NCBI GenBank assembly: GCA_934307335.1
Contig: CAKRCL010000021.1
Location: 1-25,563 of the forward strand
Direction: 5' to 3'
Length of the DNA: 25,563 nt
Source of the DNA: an uncultured Dorea sp.
Lineage (GTDB): Bacteria; Bacillota; Clostridia; Lachnospirales; Lachnospiraceae
Shown here in pieces: positions 7,133 through 14,456 of this stretch. The position numbers and the translations under genes are program-made. Below the pieces are notes generated by a model that saw only the letters and a list, made by a program, of their open reading frames with translations, searched no databases and had not been told where the DNA came from. The stretch's first letter is position 1; every line of letters begins with the position of its first letter.

Positions 7133-8764
7133 CTATTCTTTTTTTTCGTCTGCAAGGATATTTGTACCATCACTTACATCATTTCCGTCCTCATCAAGAA
7201 CTGCATCACGATATTTGTCATAGTGAACTGTCTTTCCATTATGGTCAATAAATTCATTTCCTTCATTAGACCACGGAATCCATCCATTGCCCCACTCTTT
7301 GATGTTGTTAAGGTCCACAGACTGACACCAATAAGCAATCATAGCTGCTCCCCAGCTGTCTCCACAGTAGAATGCAACTGTTTTACTTGTATCAACTCCA
7401 TTACTTTCCATATAGTCCTTCAACTCTGTTTGAGTTCTTGGAGTATTATCTACATTATAGAAATACGTTCCATTCTCCTCATCTCCCTGCAAACACCAAA
7501 CAGCTCCATCCAAATGTCCTGCCAAGTCATGATAGCTGTATCCCGAATACTCTCCATTCCATTCATCTTCACCACGATTATCTGCAACCTGTCCTTCTTT
7601 TTCTCCACTTAAAATTGCTTTGATATCATCCATCCAAAGAATTTCATCTGGATTTTCGATTGTGTCACTTCCAAAACTATCAACAGACTCTGGAATAACC
7701 AGTGTATTTATATCTGTATCCAGCTCATAACCATTATAATTCCAAGCTACTAATGTTCCGCTCATTGCATAAACTTTTACACCAAGACTTCTTAACATAA
7801 ATGCAAGTCTTCCTTGTGGCGATGTACCTGTACCTGTCAGAATTACAATAGAATCTTTTGTAATTCCATACTGAGGGCAAAGGCTGTCTCTGAACTCTTC
7901 CAGTGAAATCAGTCTCCACTCTTTTGCATAATCGGATCTCTTTTCTGGAACATACACACGTGGTCTTTCGTACGAGTCTGTATTAATGTGAACTGCTCCT
8001 GGAACATGTCCTGCTGAAAAATAAGAAGACTGTTTCGCATTTCCCCATCCAACATCAACCAGTAATACTTTATCAAGATTATCTCCTACAACAGCTTTCG
8101 CATCTTCACTGAGTTCTGACTCTTTTCCAGTCTTTACATCAGAAATACTCTTAACTGTCTCAGATGGGAGAAATCTGTCATAATTTGTATAACTCTCTAA
8201 ATCTGTTCCGGCATCAATCATATCATTTGCCTGATAGATAGAAACATCTTTGATTCCCTGCTCTACAAAATAACTTGCAACGTCTTTTGCATGTTCTCCA
8301 TCATAATCGTATACAATAATGTCTGAATCTTTTGTAATATTCTGAGCTTCCATTGCTCTTTCAAGATATGCTGTTCTCGGTGCGCTTCCTGTATATTCGC
8401 AATCAAGCCATCTCTCGGAGAATAACACTGAATTTTTCAGATGTCCACCATTTTTTGCGCCCTCAAGAGCCCAGCCTGCATAACTCTCCTGTGCTCTTGA
8501 ATCTACGAGTACAGTTTTTTCATCTGTATCGTTCATAAATTCCTGAACTTCTTCTGCTGTAGCTGTATCTACATTTGCCTCTGTCTTTGCCTTAGCTGAT
8601 GCAGCATTTTGTTCAGCTTTTTCTTTTTCGGCATCTGCATCAGATGTTGATGTCGTTTCTGTCTTTGCTTTTGTATCTGTTGTCTTAGCAGTATTTCCAC
8701 ATCCGACTGTCATGGACATTGCCATTGCCGCACAGAGTAATACCGCCACGATTCTCTTCTTCAA
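7133..8764 (-). CDS. Exported triple-rhodanese sulfurtransferase lipoprotein (TTG start)
   Basis: A 543-residue lipoprotein with three tandem rhodanese-like domains. The start is TTG at 8764: GGAGG (8773-8777) sits 8 nt upstream and in-frame ATGs lie on the wrong side of it. From the TTG the protein begins KKRIVAVLL, giving a signal peptide with lipobox TVGC (Cys22), then an Ala/Lys/Glu/Thr linker to about 65. Domain 1 (about 70-200) has VDSR but Asp153 where the catalytic cysteine should be. Domain 2 (about 215-350) has AGHVPGAVH but Thr310 in that place. Domain 3 (about 370-500) carries FYCGDSWG with Cys467. Rhodaneses move sulfane sulfur through a cysteine persulfide, so activity is expected only in domain 3. 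The gene is a paralog of the cytoplasmic protein at 12874-14196. The sulfur donor is unknown. Confidence 0.9.
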   Translation of the reverse strand: MKKRIVAVLLCAAMAMSMTVGCGNTAKTTDTKAKTETTSTSDADAEKEKAEQNAASAKAKTEANVDTATAEEVQEFMNDTDEKTVLVDSRAQESYAGWALEGAKNGGHLKNSVLFSERWLDCEYTGSAPRTAYLERAMEAQNITKDSDIIVYDYDGEHAKDVASYFVEQGIKDVSIYQANDMIDAGTDLESYTNYDRFLPSETVKSISDVKTGKESELSEDAKAVVGDNLDKVLLVDVGWGNAKQSSYFSAGHVPGAVHINTDSYERPRVYVPEKRSDYAKEWRLISLEEFRDSLCPQYGITKDSIVILTGTGTSPQGRLAFMLRSLGVKVYAMSGTLVAWNYNGYELDTDINTLVIPESVDSFGSDTIENPDEILWMDDIKAILSGEKEGQVADNRGEDEWNGEYSGYSYHDLAGHLDGAVWCLQGDEENGTYFYNVDNTPRTQTELKDYMESNGVDTSKTVAFYCGDSWGAAMIAYWCQSVDLNNIKEWGNGWIPWSNEGNEFIDHNGKTVHYDKYRDAVLDEDGNDVSDGTNILADEKKE

Positions 8765-8791
8765 GATAAATTCCTCCATAAACATATTTTT

Positions 8792-8803
8792 TATAGATCT
8801 ATA
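8792..8803. promoter_or_regulatory. 12-bp perfect palindrome upstream of the rhodanese lipoprotein
   Basis: TATAGATCTATA lies about 28 nt before the TTG start. It contains the half-site ATAGAT, which also appears as an inverted repeat upstream of the cytoplasmic rhodanese gene. It could be an operator for a gene-specific promoter. An AT-rich palindrome of this length can also occur by chance. Confidence 0.3.
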
Positions 8804-8871
8804 ATGATATCAGCGCTTTGAACAAATTCATCTTAATACATCAATTCATCAAAATCAAAGGCAAAAACTTT

Positions 8872-8916
8872 GTTATTTAATTGATTTTCTTATCTGATAT
8901 CAGAAAATCAAATAAC
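8872..8916 (-). terminator. AT-rich stem-loop after the second ABC permease
   Basis: TGATTTTCT (8882-8890) pairs with AGAAAATCA (8902-8910), extended by GTTATTT at 8872-8878 pairing toward 8916. A T5 run follows a few bases on in the minus direction. It sits 12 nt after the permease stop and may end the ABC operon or reduce read-through into the rhodanese lipoprotein. The low GC content of the stem lowers confidence. Confidence 0.4.
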
Positions 8917-8927
8917 AGCTTATTTAA

Positions 8928-9677
8928 TCACATTTTTCTTTGTAACCATCTTTCAATTTTTCTTAATGTCTTATCAACAATCAACGAAATCAGGCAGATA
9001 ATAATTGCGCACTCCATAATCAGCACTACATTATATGTATCCTGACCTGCTTTTAAAAGAACTCCCAGTCCCTCTCCTCCGGAAGCACTTGCAAGTGTCG
9101 CACCTCCGATACAGGAAATCAATGACACACGCATTCCAGACACGATGACCGGAATCGCCATTGGAAGCTTTATCTTCAGCAATATCTGATATTCCTTCAT
9201 TCCCAGTCCTTTTGCAACTTTTGTAAGTATCGGGTCCACATTATCAATGCCTGATGTTACTGCAAATATAATTGGCAAAATTCCATGCATCGTTAGAGCT
9301 ATCACACTTGGCCATACTCCTAGTCCCAGAAATGGAATCACAAAATATATCATGGCAATCTCAGGGAATGCACGCATTATCGTTGCAAGTTTATCTATGA
9401 TAACCCTAAATTCCTTCCCTGTTCCAGTAAAACAAAAAAGACCAATCATCAATCCAAAAATAATAGAGAAAAAACTACTCCATAATGCAACTATCAAAAA
9501 TTGTCTTGTCAATTTTACAATATTATATTGCCCAACATTTCCAAGATGAATATCAAAAATCTTATAAATAGCTGGTTCAAGTTCATTCAAATGAAAGACC
9601 AGATAGACACATAAAATCACAAGAATAATAATACTAATACCTTCTTTATATTTTCTCCATCCGTTTTCTTTTTTCAT
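8928..9677 (-). CDS. Osmoprotectant-type ABC importer permease (YehW/OpuCB-like)
   Basis: A 249-residue inner-membrane permease of the binding-protein-dependent family used by OpuC/ProW-type importers. It has one N-terminal hydrophobic helix, then five more in the BPD_transp_1 domain (about residues 50-245). The cytoplasmic coupling helix is recognisable as KVAKGLGMKEYQILLKIKLP (about 155-174). The ATG at 9677 is preferred over an in-frame TTG two codons earlier, because AGGTG is only 4 nt from the TTG but 10 nt from the ATG. It lies 13 nt after the ATPase gene and is the last gene of the four-gene importer, in the same position as yehW in E. coli yehZYXW. It should pair with the longer permease encoded at 10619-11827 as a heterodimer. 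Confidence 0.88.
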   Translation of the reverse strand: MKKENGWRKYKEGISIIILVILCVYLVFHLNELEPAIYKIFDIHLGNVGQYNIVKLTRQFLIVALWSSFFSIIFGLMIGLFCFTGTGKEFRVIIDKLATIMRAFPEIAMIYFVIPFLGLGVWPSVIALTMHGILPIIFAVTSGIDNVDPILTKVAKGLGMKEYQILLKIKLPMAIPVIVSGMRVSLISCIGGATLASASGGEGLGVLLKAGQDTYNVVLIMECAIIICLISLIVDKTLRKIERWLQRKM

Positions 9678-9690
9678 CGTCAAATTTCAC

Positions 9691-10626
9691 CTACATTTCT
9701 TTTAACACATGAACCAATCGATTAATCTCAATCTGTCCGCATACAATCCCCTGATCATTCGTAACATCCAACACATTGACTGCATTTTCAATCATTTTTG
9801 CTATAGCTTCTTTTAAATTACATGTTTCATGAATGCTGATGCCTGCCTGTACATTCACCGGTTGTACATATTCTTTTACAGTGTAACAATTCAAAATATT
9901 AATAAATGAATCATTACCCATAAATTCACAGATAAATTGATTATCTTTATTACATAACAATTCTCTCGGAGTTCCAACGCCCTGTAGTTTTCCCTGATCC
10001 ATGAGCGCAATTCTGTCTCCCATTTTCATAGCTTCTCCAATGTCATGCGTTACTAACACAACTGTTGTATGTAGTTTTTTCTGTAACTTCATAAATTCAT
10101 TTTGCAGATTTGCACGATTAATCGGGTCTACCGCACCAAAGGGTTCATCCATAAGAAGAATTCCCGGATTTGCCGCAAGAGCTCTTGCAACACCAATTCT
10201 CTGCGCTTCTCCACCAGATAACTGATGCGGATATTTTTTTACATATTTATCCGGATCTAGCCCTATCATTTCCAGAAGTTCCTTCACTCTTCTTTTAATC
10301 TCCTGAGAATTCCACTTTAACATTTTCGGCACAATCCCGATATTCTGTCCTACTGTCATATTCGGAAACAATCCTGTTCCCTGAACCACATACCCAATAC
10401 TTCTCCTGAGGATTTCGGGTTTAAAATCTTTTATATCTTTACCATCTATGTAAATATTACCTTCTGTCGGTTCGATTAACCGGTTAATCATATTTAAAGT
10501 CGTTGATTTTCCACAGCCAGATGAACCCAATAGTACAAATATTTCTCCATCACGAACTGTAAGATTCAACTGATTGACAGCCCTGATTCCATCATATATC
10601 TTCGTCACGTTCTTTATTTCAATCAT
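9691..10626 (-). CDS. Osmoprotectant-type ABC importer ATPase (YehX/OpuCA-like)
   Basis: A 311-residue cytoplasmic ATPase that powers the importer. In order: Walker A GSSGCGKST (34-42), Q-loop Gln82, signature LSGGE (136-140), Walker B ILLMDEP (156-162) and switch His194. Beyond the nucleotide domain, residues about 240-311 form a short C-terminal region with the look of a single CBS-type repeat, shorter than the paired CBS domains of many OpuCA proteins. The ATG at 10626 is chosen because the conserved domain starts at once (MIEIKNVTKIYDG), with GGAG just upstream, and because it overlaps the end of the permease gene by 8 nt (ATGATTGA). An upstream in-frame ATG would add 24 residues that resemble no ATPase N terminus. 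Confidence 0.92.
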   Translation of the reverse strand: MIEIKNVTKIYDGIRAVNQLNLTVRDGEIFVLLGSSGCGKSTTLNMINRLIEPTEGNIYIDGKDIKDFKPEILRRSIGYVVQGTGLFPNMTVGQNIGIVPKMLKWNSQEIKRRVKELLEMIGLDPDKYVKKYPHQLSGGEAQRIGVARALAANPGILLMDEPFGAVDPINRANLQNEFMKLQKKLHTTVVLVTHDIGEAMKMGDRIALMDQGKLQGVGTPRELLCNKDNQFICEFMGNDSFINILNCYTVKEYVQPVNVQAGISIHETCNLKEAIAKMIENAVNVLDVTNDQGIVCGQIEINRLVHVLKEM

Positions 10627-11827
10627 TCCAGTTCTCCACACTTTCTTCATATCTGTTCTTCTTTTTCCCTGATATTCTGACTTCAAAAGCATCTCCAATT
10701 CTCGTTAAAATAAAATCCGTTATAAAAATCATAATCATAATCGGAACTGCTCCAAGTAATATCATATCCAGTGCAACAGCTCCGTTGCTTCCCATAGCAA
10801 TAAAGGTTCCAAGGCCGCCAAATCCTACTAACGTTCCAAGACTTGCCGCCGTAAATGTGGAAATCAGAGCTACCCGAATTCCGGATATGATAACCGGAAG
10901 AACCATTGGCAATTGTACCTTATATAAAATCATCCGTTCTGTCATACCCATTGCTTTTGCTGTCTCGATATACATTGGATCAATTGTTTTTAAAGCACCA
11001 CTCAAACTGTTGATAATTTGAAACAACGCATACAAAAACAGTGCACAGAACACTGGGGTAAAACCAAATGCTCCGATTCCTAATTGCTTAAAAAATGTGA
11101 AATTTTTTAGAAATGATAATGGAATGACCATGACCATAATTAATGCAATACTTGGAATAGACCTTGCAATATTTAATATTCCCATCACGATTGTATCTAC
11201 TACTTTATACCGGTAGCACAAGTACCCCAATGGTATTCCTATCACAATACTCACCAGAAGGACAAGAACTGATATACTAAAATGTTCTCGCAACAACTCA
11301 TAAAACTGCTCCTGTCTGGTATGAAACTCAATCATAAGTGAAGTCTTGTCCATAATTCCCAATATATAGCTTCCACAGATAATTAACATTCCAGTAAAAA
11401 TATTTACATATCGTATCCAGGCTTTTTTAATATTTTCATTACACTTTACAATAATCGCATAGCAACATAACATGACTATATAAATACTGATTCCAAATGT
11501 AACACGATACCCAGATGATTTGCCTTCCGTAAGTTCCTGCACTATTACACCGAAAGAAATTATTACTAGCCCTACATATAACGAGGCAAAGAATCCTGTG
11601 ACAGCATTTTTCATTTCGTTTTTTTCTTTTATAATAATCAGTAAAAGCAATACAACTGCAAGAGATATAAGAATCCATGCTCTCACTCCCGCAACTTGAA
11701 ATAAGCTTTTATACTTCATTGGTGAGATACGATTTTTCATTACAATTGCAAAGCTTTTTATTCCTGTTAATGAGAATATCAACAATATTCCCATAATCAC
11801 AGATGCTCTGTCTATTTTCCTTTTCAT
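10619..11827 (-). CDS. Osmoprotectant-type ABC permease with long N-terminal membrane extension (YehY-like)
   Basis: A 402-residue membrane protein in two parts. The first ~185 residues hold about five hydrophobic helices of no clear domain. The second (about 190-395) is a standard BPD_transp_1 permease with coupling helix ETAKAMGMTERMILYKVQLP. The layout and length match E. coli YehY (about 385 residues) rather than the short OpuC permeases. YehZYXW is a low-affinity betaine-type importer in Enterobacteria, so the true ligand may be something else. The ATG at 11827 has GAGG 7-8 nt upstream; 12 earlier in-frame residues are discarded. The gene is separated from the binding-protein gene by a hairpin, and its end overlaps the ATPase start. 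Confidence 0.88.
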   Translation of the reverse strand: MKRKIDRASVIMGILLIFSLTGIKSFAIVMKNRISPMKYKSLFQVAGVRAWILISLAVVLLLLIIIKEKNEMKNAVTGFFASLYVGLVIISFGVIVQELTEGKSSGYRVTFGISIYIVMLCCYAIIVKCNENIKKAWIRYVNIFTGMLIICGSYILGIMDKTSLMIEFHTRQEQFYELLREHFSISVLVLLVSIVIGIPLGYLCYRYKVVDTIVMGILNIARSIPSIALIMVMVIPLSFLKNFTFFKQLGIGAFGFTPVFCALFLYALFQIINSLSGALKTIDPMYIETAKAMGMTERMILYKVQLPMVLPVIISGIRVALISTFTAASLGTLVGFGGLGTFIAMGSNGAVALDMILLGAVPIMIMIFITDFILTRIGDAFEVRISGKKKNRYEESVENWND

Positions 11828-11843
11828 TTGGTCTTCCTCATTG

Positions 11844-11884
11844 AAAACAGCTGCACCACTCACATTTTGTAATACAGCTGTTTT
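11844..11884 (-). terminator. Stem-loop between binding-protein and permease genes
   Basis: AAAACAGCTG (11844-11853) pairs perfectly with CAGCTGTTTT (11875-11884), giving 10 bp with a 21-nt loop, just after the binding-protein stop and before the permease ribosome binding site. The T4 tail is short. It is likely an attenuator or 3'-end stabiliser that keeps the binding protein more abundant than the permeases. Confidence 0.5.
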
Positions 11885-11890
11885 TATTCA

Positions 11891-12850
11891 CTATTTACTA
11901 ATTAAATTCTTTGATTGTAAATACTCTCTTGCAACGTCAATACCAGATTCTCCCTCTACCTGAACTTTTTCATTCATTTTCACCTGATCCTCCAGTGTAA
12001 TAGACGTAAACACCTTCTCCATCACCTCCTGGATTCCGGGATATTTGTCCAGTCTTTCCTTTCGAATAATCGGTGCCGGACTATATACCGGACAGATGCC
12101 TTTTGAATCTTCTAAAACAACAAGATCATATGCATCTACCAATCCAGATGATGTATATAAATGGCAAATATTTGCACCATTCGTTCCTTCTGAAAGCATC
12201 TGTTCTGGATTTGATATATCCACCGTAATATCTTCTTCTGGAATTTTGAATCCATATGCTGCCTCCAGACCCGGAAGACCTGTAGCAAGTGTAACAAAAT
12301 AATTATAGCATAATAATTTAACTTCTCCTCCGTTATTAATATAATCTGCCAGATCTTCCAGTGTTTTAACATTGTTCTTTTTTGAAAATTCTTTTGTCAC
12401 TGCCAGACCGTCTGTATTGCTATAAGGAGCATAGGTCATCCAAATCAGATTATTGTTTTCCTTATCCCAGGTTGAAATGGATTCAAAAGCTGTATCCATC
12501 TTGCTGTAAAGTGCTGGATCAACGCCTTCAATCAAACGAAGTCCACGACCGGTATAATCCATATATATATCTGTTTCACCTTCCAATAGGGCAGTCCTTC
12601 CATTCACAGTTCCCTGATATCCAAATGTGTTATCCGTTACTTCATATCCTGCATCTTCCAGCGCCAGAACCATCATTCTGCCTAGTATTTCACCTTCTGT
12701 ATCATTCATCGTAGAAACAATAATCGGATCACCCGAATTTATAATTTCTTTTCCGTCATTCACTTCCTCTGCCTTTTTATTTCCACAGCCCGCAAGAAGC
12801 AATCCAAGCAATCCTATTACAAGAATTGTACTGTAAATTTTTCTTTTCAT
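11891..12850 (-). CDS. Osmoprotectant-type ABC substrate-binding lipoprotein (YehZ/OpuCC-like)
   Basis: A 319-residue binding lipoprotein of the OpuAC-type family that captures quaternary-amine or related ligands outside the membrane. The start at 12850 has GGGAGG upstream and gives a signal peptide MKRKIYSTIL with lipobox LLAGC (Cys22); the longest open frame would add 48 non-signal residues. Family features are IIVSTMNDTEGEILGRMM near residue 45, and the hinge/ligand segment ETDIYMDYTGRGLR (about 92-105), the counterpart of the conserved YTG block in betaine and choline binders. Aromatic residues able to form a cation-pi cage are present (several Tyr and Trp), but I cannot assign a ligand. 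It lies 23 nt after the cytoplasmic rhodanese gene, which links the importer to sulfur chemistry. Confidence 0.9.
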   Translation of the reverse strand: MKRKIYSTILVIGLLGLLLAGCGNKKAEEVNDGKEIINSGDPIIVSTMNDTEGEILGRMMVLALEDAGYEVTDNTFGYQGTVNGRTALLEGETDIYMDYTGRGLRLIEGVDPALYSKMDTAFESISTWDKENNNLIWMTYAPYSNTDGLAVTKEFSKKNNVKTLEDLADYINNGGEVKLLCYNYFVTLATGLPGLEAAYGFKIPEEDITVDISNPEQMLSEGTNGANICHLYTSSGLVDAYDLVVLEDSKGICPVYSPAPIIRKERLDKYPGIQEVMEKVFTSITLEDQVKMNEKVQVEGESGIDVAREYLQSKNLISK

Positions 12851-12873
12851 TTTCTTTTTCCTCCCAGTTATTA

Positions 12874-14196
12874 TCACATTACATGGCAGCTTTCTTCTGT
12901 AATAAGCTCCGATACATGAAATTCTTCTGGATTGTAATCTGCATATTCTTCCGGAATTCCTGTTTCCACTGGATTTTCGGAGTATGCACACCACTCACAC
13001 CAGCCACCTTCATAAATCGTCGCATTCGAAAACCCCGCTACATTTGCAAATGTCTTGCATGCCGCTGCTCCCCATGAAGCACTACCACAAAAGAATGCCA
13101 TTGTTTTTTTCAAATCAATTTTTGCCTTTTCCCAGCTTTTCAACATGACTTCCAGATTTCCCATCTGTACATTCGGCGTCATATAATAGTCAGGATAATA
13201 ACACCATTGTGTCCCCGGAATACGCCCTGCTTTATCCAGATACGGATAACCGCTTTCTTCTCCTATATATTCTTTCCATTTCCGGATATCTATGACCTTT
13301 CCCTTATCTGGATTATTTAAAATTTCCTTGATATCTTTCATATGCAGAGCATGGCTTCTATCTAGAATATATCGTTTTTTGTCAATTTTACATGGCTGTC
13401 TTTTGACATTTCCGGCTTCTGTAGGGTAACCTCCCATCAGCCAATTCTTTATAATCCCATTCATACAGTATACCTGTTGAATCCCCAAGTACCGGAATAC
13501 CGTTGCTAATTTTGCAGCTGCGCCAAAATTAAGACGTGTATTTCCATATACAATCACAACCGTCTCTGGGGTCACGCCATATTGCATCGCAAAATCAATG
13601 AGTTCATCGTCTTCTTTCATTATCCACATTGGCGGCACTTCAAATTCATTACTATCCACATGAACTGCCCCGGGAATGTGAGCTTCCAGATATTGCTTCG
13701 AAGGCTCCTTCCATGAAATTTCAAATATCTTAATATCACACCCTGGAAAATATTGCTCTCCTTTTCCCTGTGCAATATCATTTACCATCCACATAGGCAT
13801 CATTAATTTTCGATTTGGATACTTATACAAATCTCCATCCCAATTATTTAAATTAAAGTAAAATAATCTATCAAAACCATTTTCACTAAAGTAATTGAAT
13901 ACTATCTCCGCATCCTGTCCATTTTCATCATATACAATTATATTCTTGTCAGGACGGATTCCCTGGGACTCCATTTGAATCTTTAATCTCACTTCATAGT
14001 CCTTAATGCTTTCTCTCCACCTTGTGTCTAACCACTGCGCCGAAAAAAACTTTGCATATGGAATATGCCCGACTTTTTCATTTCCATGCTTCCAGCCCAT
14101 ATATATATCTGAACTACGGGCATCTATCACGCACCATTCTGAACTTCTCTGTGCACAGAACAACATTTCTTTTGTTGCCTCAATAATCAATTTCAT
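12874..14196 (-). CDS. Cytoplasmic triple-rhodanese sulfurtransferase
   Basis: A 440-residue protein with three rhodanese-like domains and no signal peptide. The ATG at 14196 follows GGAG by 6-7 nt; a 24-residue upstream extension, hydrophobic and Cys-rich, has no such site. Domain 1 (about 5-120) has VIDAR but Asp90 in place of the catalytic cysteine. Domain 2 (about 150-260) has AHIPGAVHVD but Gly218. Domain 3 (about 285-410) has FFCGSASWG with Cys370, followed by a WCEWC motif (Cys400, Cys403) absent from the exported paralog. The proteins align throughout, for example IIVYD in domain 1 of both. It is the first gene after the LysR-type divergent promoter and is followed closely by the importer, so it probably receives sulfur from, or modifies, the imported compound. 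Confidence 0.9.
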   Translation of the reverse strand: MKLIIEATKEMLFCAQRSSEWCVIDARSSDIYMGWKHGNEKVGHIPYAKFFSAQWLDTRWRESIKDYEVRLKIQMESQGIRPDKNIIVYDENGQDAEIVFNYFSENGFDRLFYFNLNNWDGDLYKYPNRKLMMPMWMVNDIAQGKGEQYFPGCDIKIFEISWKEPSKQYLEAHIPGAVHVDSNEFEVPPMWIMKEDDELIDFAMQYGVTPETVVIVYGNTRLNFGAAAKLATVFRYLGIQQVYCMNGIIKNWLMGGYPTEAGNVKRQPCKIDKKRYILDRSHALHMKDIKEILNNPDKGKVIDIRKWKEYIGEESGYPYLDKAGRIPGTQWCYYPDYYMTPNVQMGNLEVMLKSWEKAKIDLKKTMAFFCGSASWGAAACKTFANVAGFSNATIYEGGWCEWCAYSENPVETGIPEEYADYNPEEFHVSELITEESCHVM

Positions 14197-14294
14197 AGCA
14201 CTCTCCAAAATTAGACATAATATTACATGTTTTATCCTAATACAACATTTTATTAAAAGCAATTTCAAAAAACATTTTATTCATTGTTTTTATC

Positions 14295-14318
14295 TATCTA
14301 TTATAAAATAAATAGATA
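14295..14318. promoter_or_regulatory. Inverted repeat in the LysR-rhodanese divergent region, candidate LysR site
   Basis: TATCTATT (14295-14302) and AATAGATA (14311-14318) form an 8-bp inverted repeat with an 8-nt spacer in the 260-bp gap between the divergent genes. A further AATAGATA copy begins at 14412, overlapping the LysR promoter -10. LysR regulators usually bind such dyads (T-N11-A type) in the divergent region to repress themselves and activate the target. A minus-strand TATAAT overlaps the left part of the repeat (14300-14305). Confidence 0.45.
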
Positions 14319-14406
14319 ACAGCTTTTACAGCTTTCTTTATATATTTACTTTTTCTATAATCATATTTTTACATTATACTTTTCAATATTTATACATAAA
14401 AAAACA

Positions 14407-14415
14407 TGTTACAAT
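14407..14415 (+). promoter_or_regulatory. Extended -10 promoter of the LysR-type regulator gene
   Basis: TGtTACAAT is an extended -10 placing transcription start near 14422, about 35 nt before the ATG. No good -35 is present. It overlaps an ATAGATA half-site, which fits autoregulation. Confidence 0.5.
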
Positions 14416-14456
14416 AGATAGAGAAACTTTTAACATATTACTGGGAGGTCTGTTTG

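Noticed and set aside
7124..7612. Plus-strand open frame of 162 residues opposite the rhodanese lipoprotein
   Set aside because: It is antisense to a clear gene, has no ribosome binding site, and its composition (Ile, Ser, Cys-rich) is that of a reverse-strand shadow.
14197..14268. 24-residue N-terminal extension of the cytoplasmic rhodanese as a signal peptide or membrane anchor
   Set aside because: The extension is hydrophobic, but GGAG lies inside it, 6-7 nt before the ATG at 14196, and there is no ribosome binding site before the upstream ATG.
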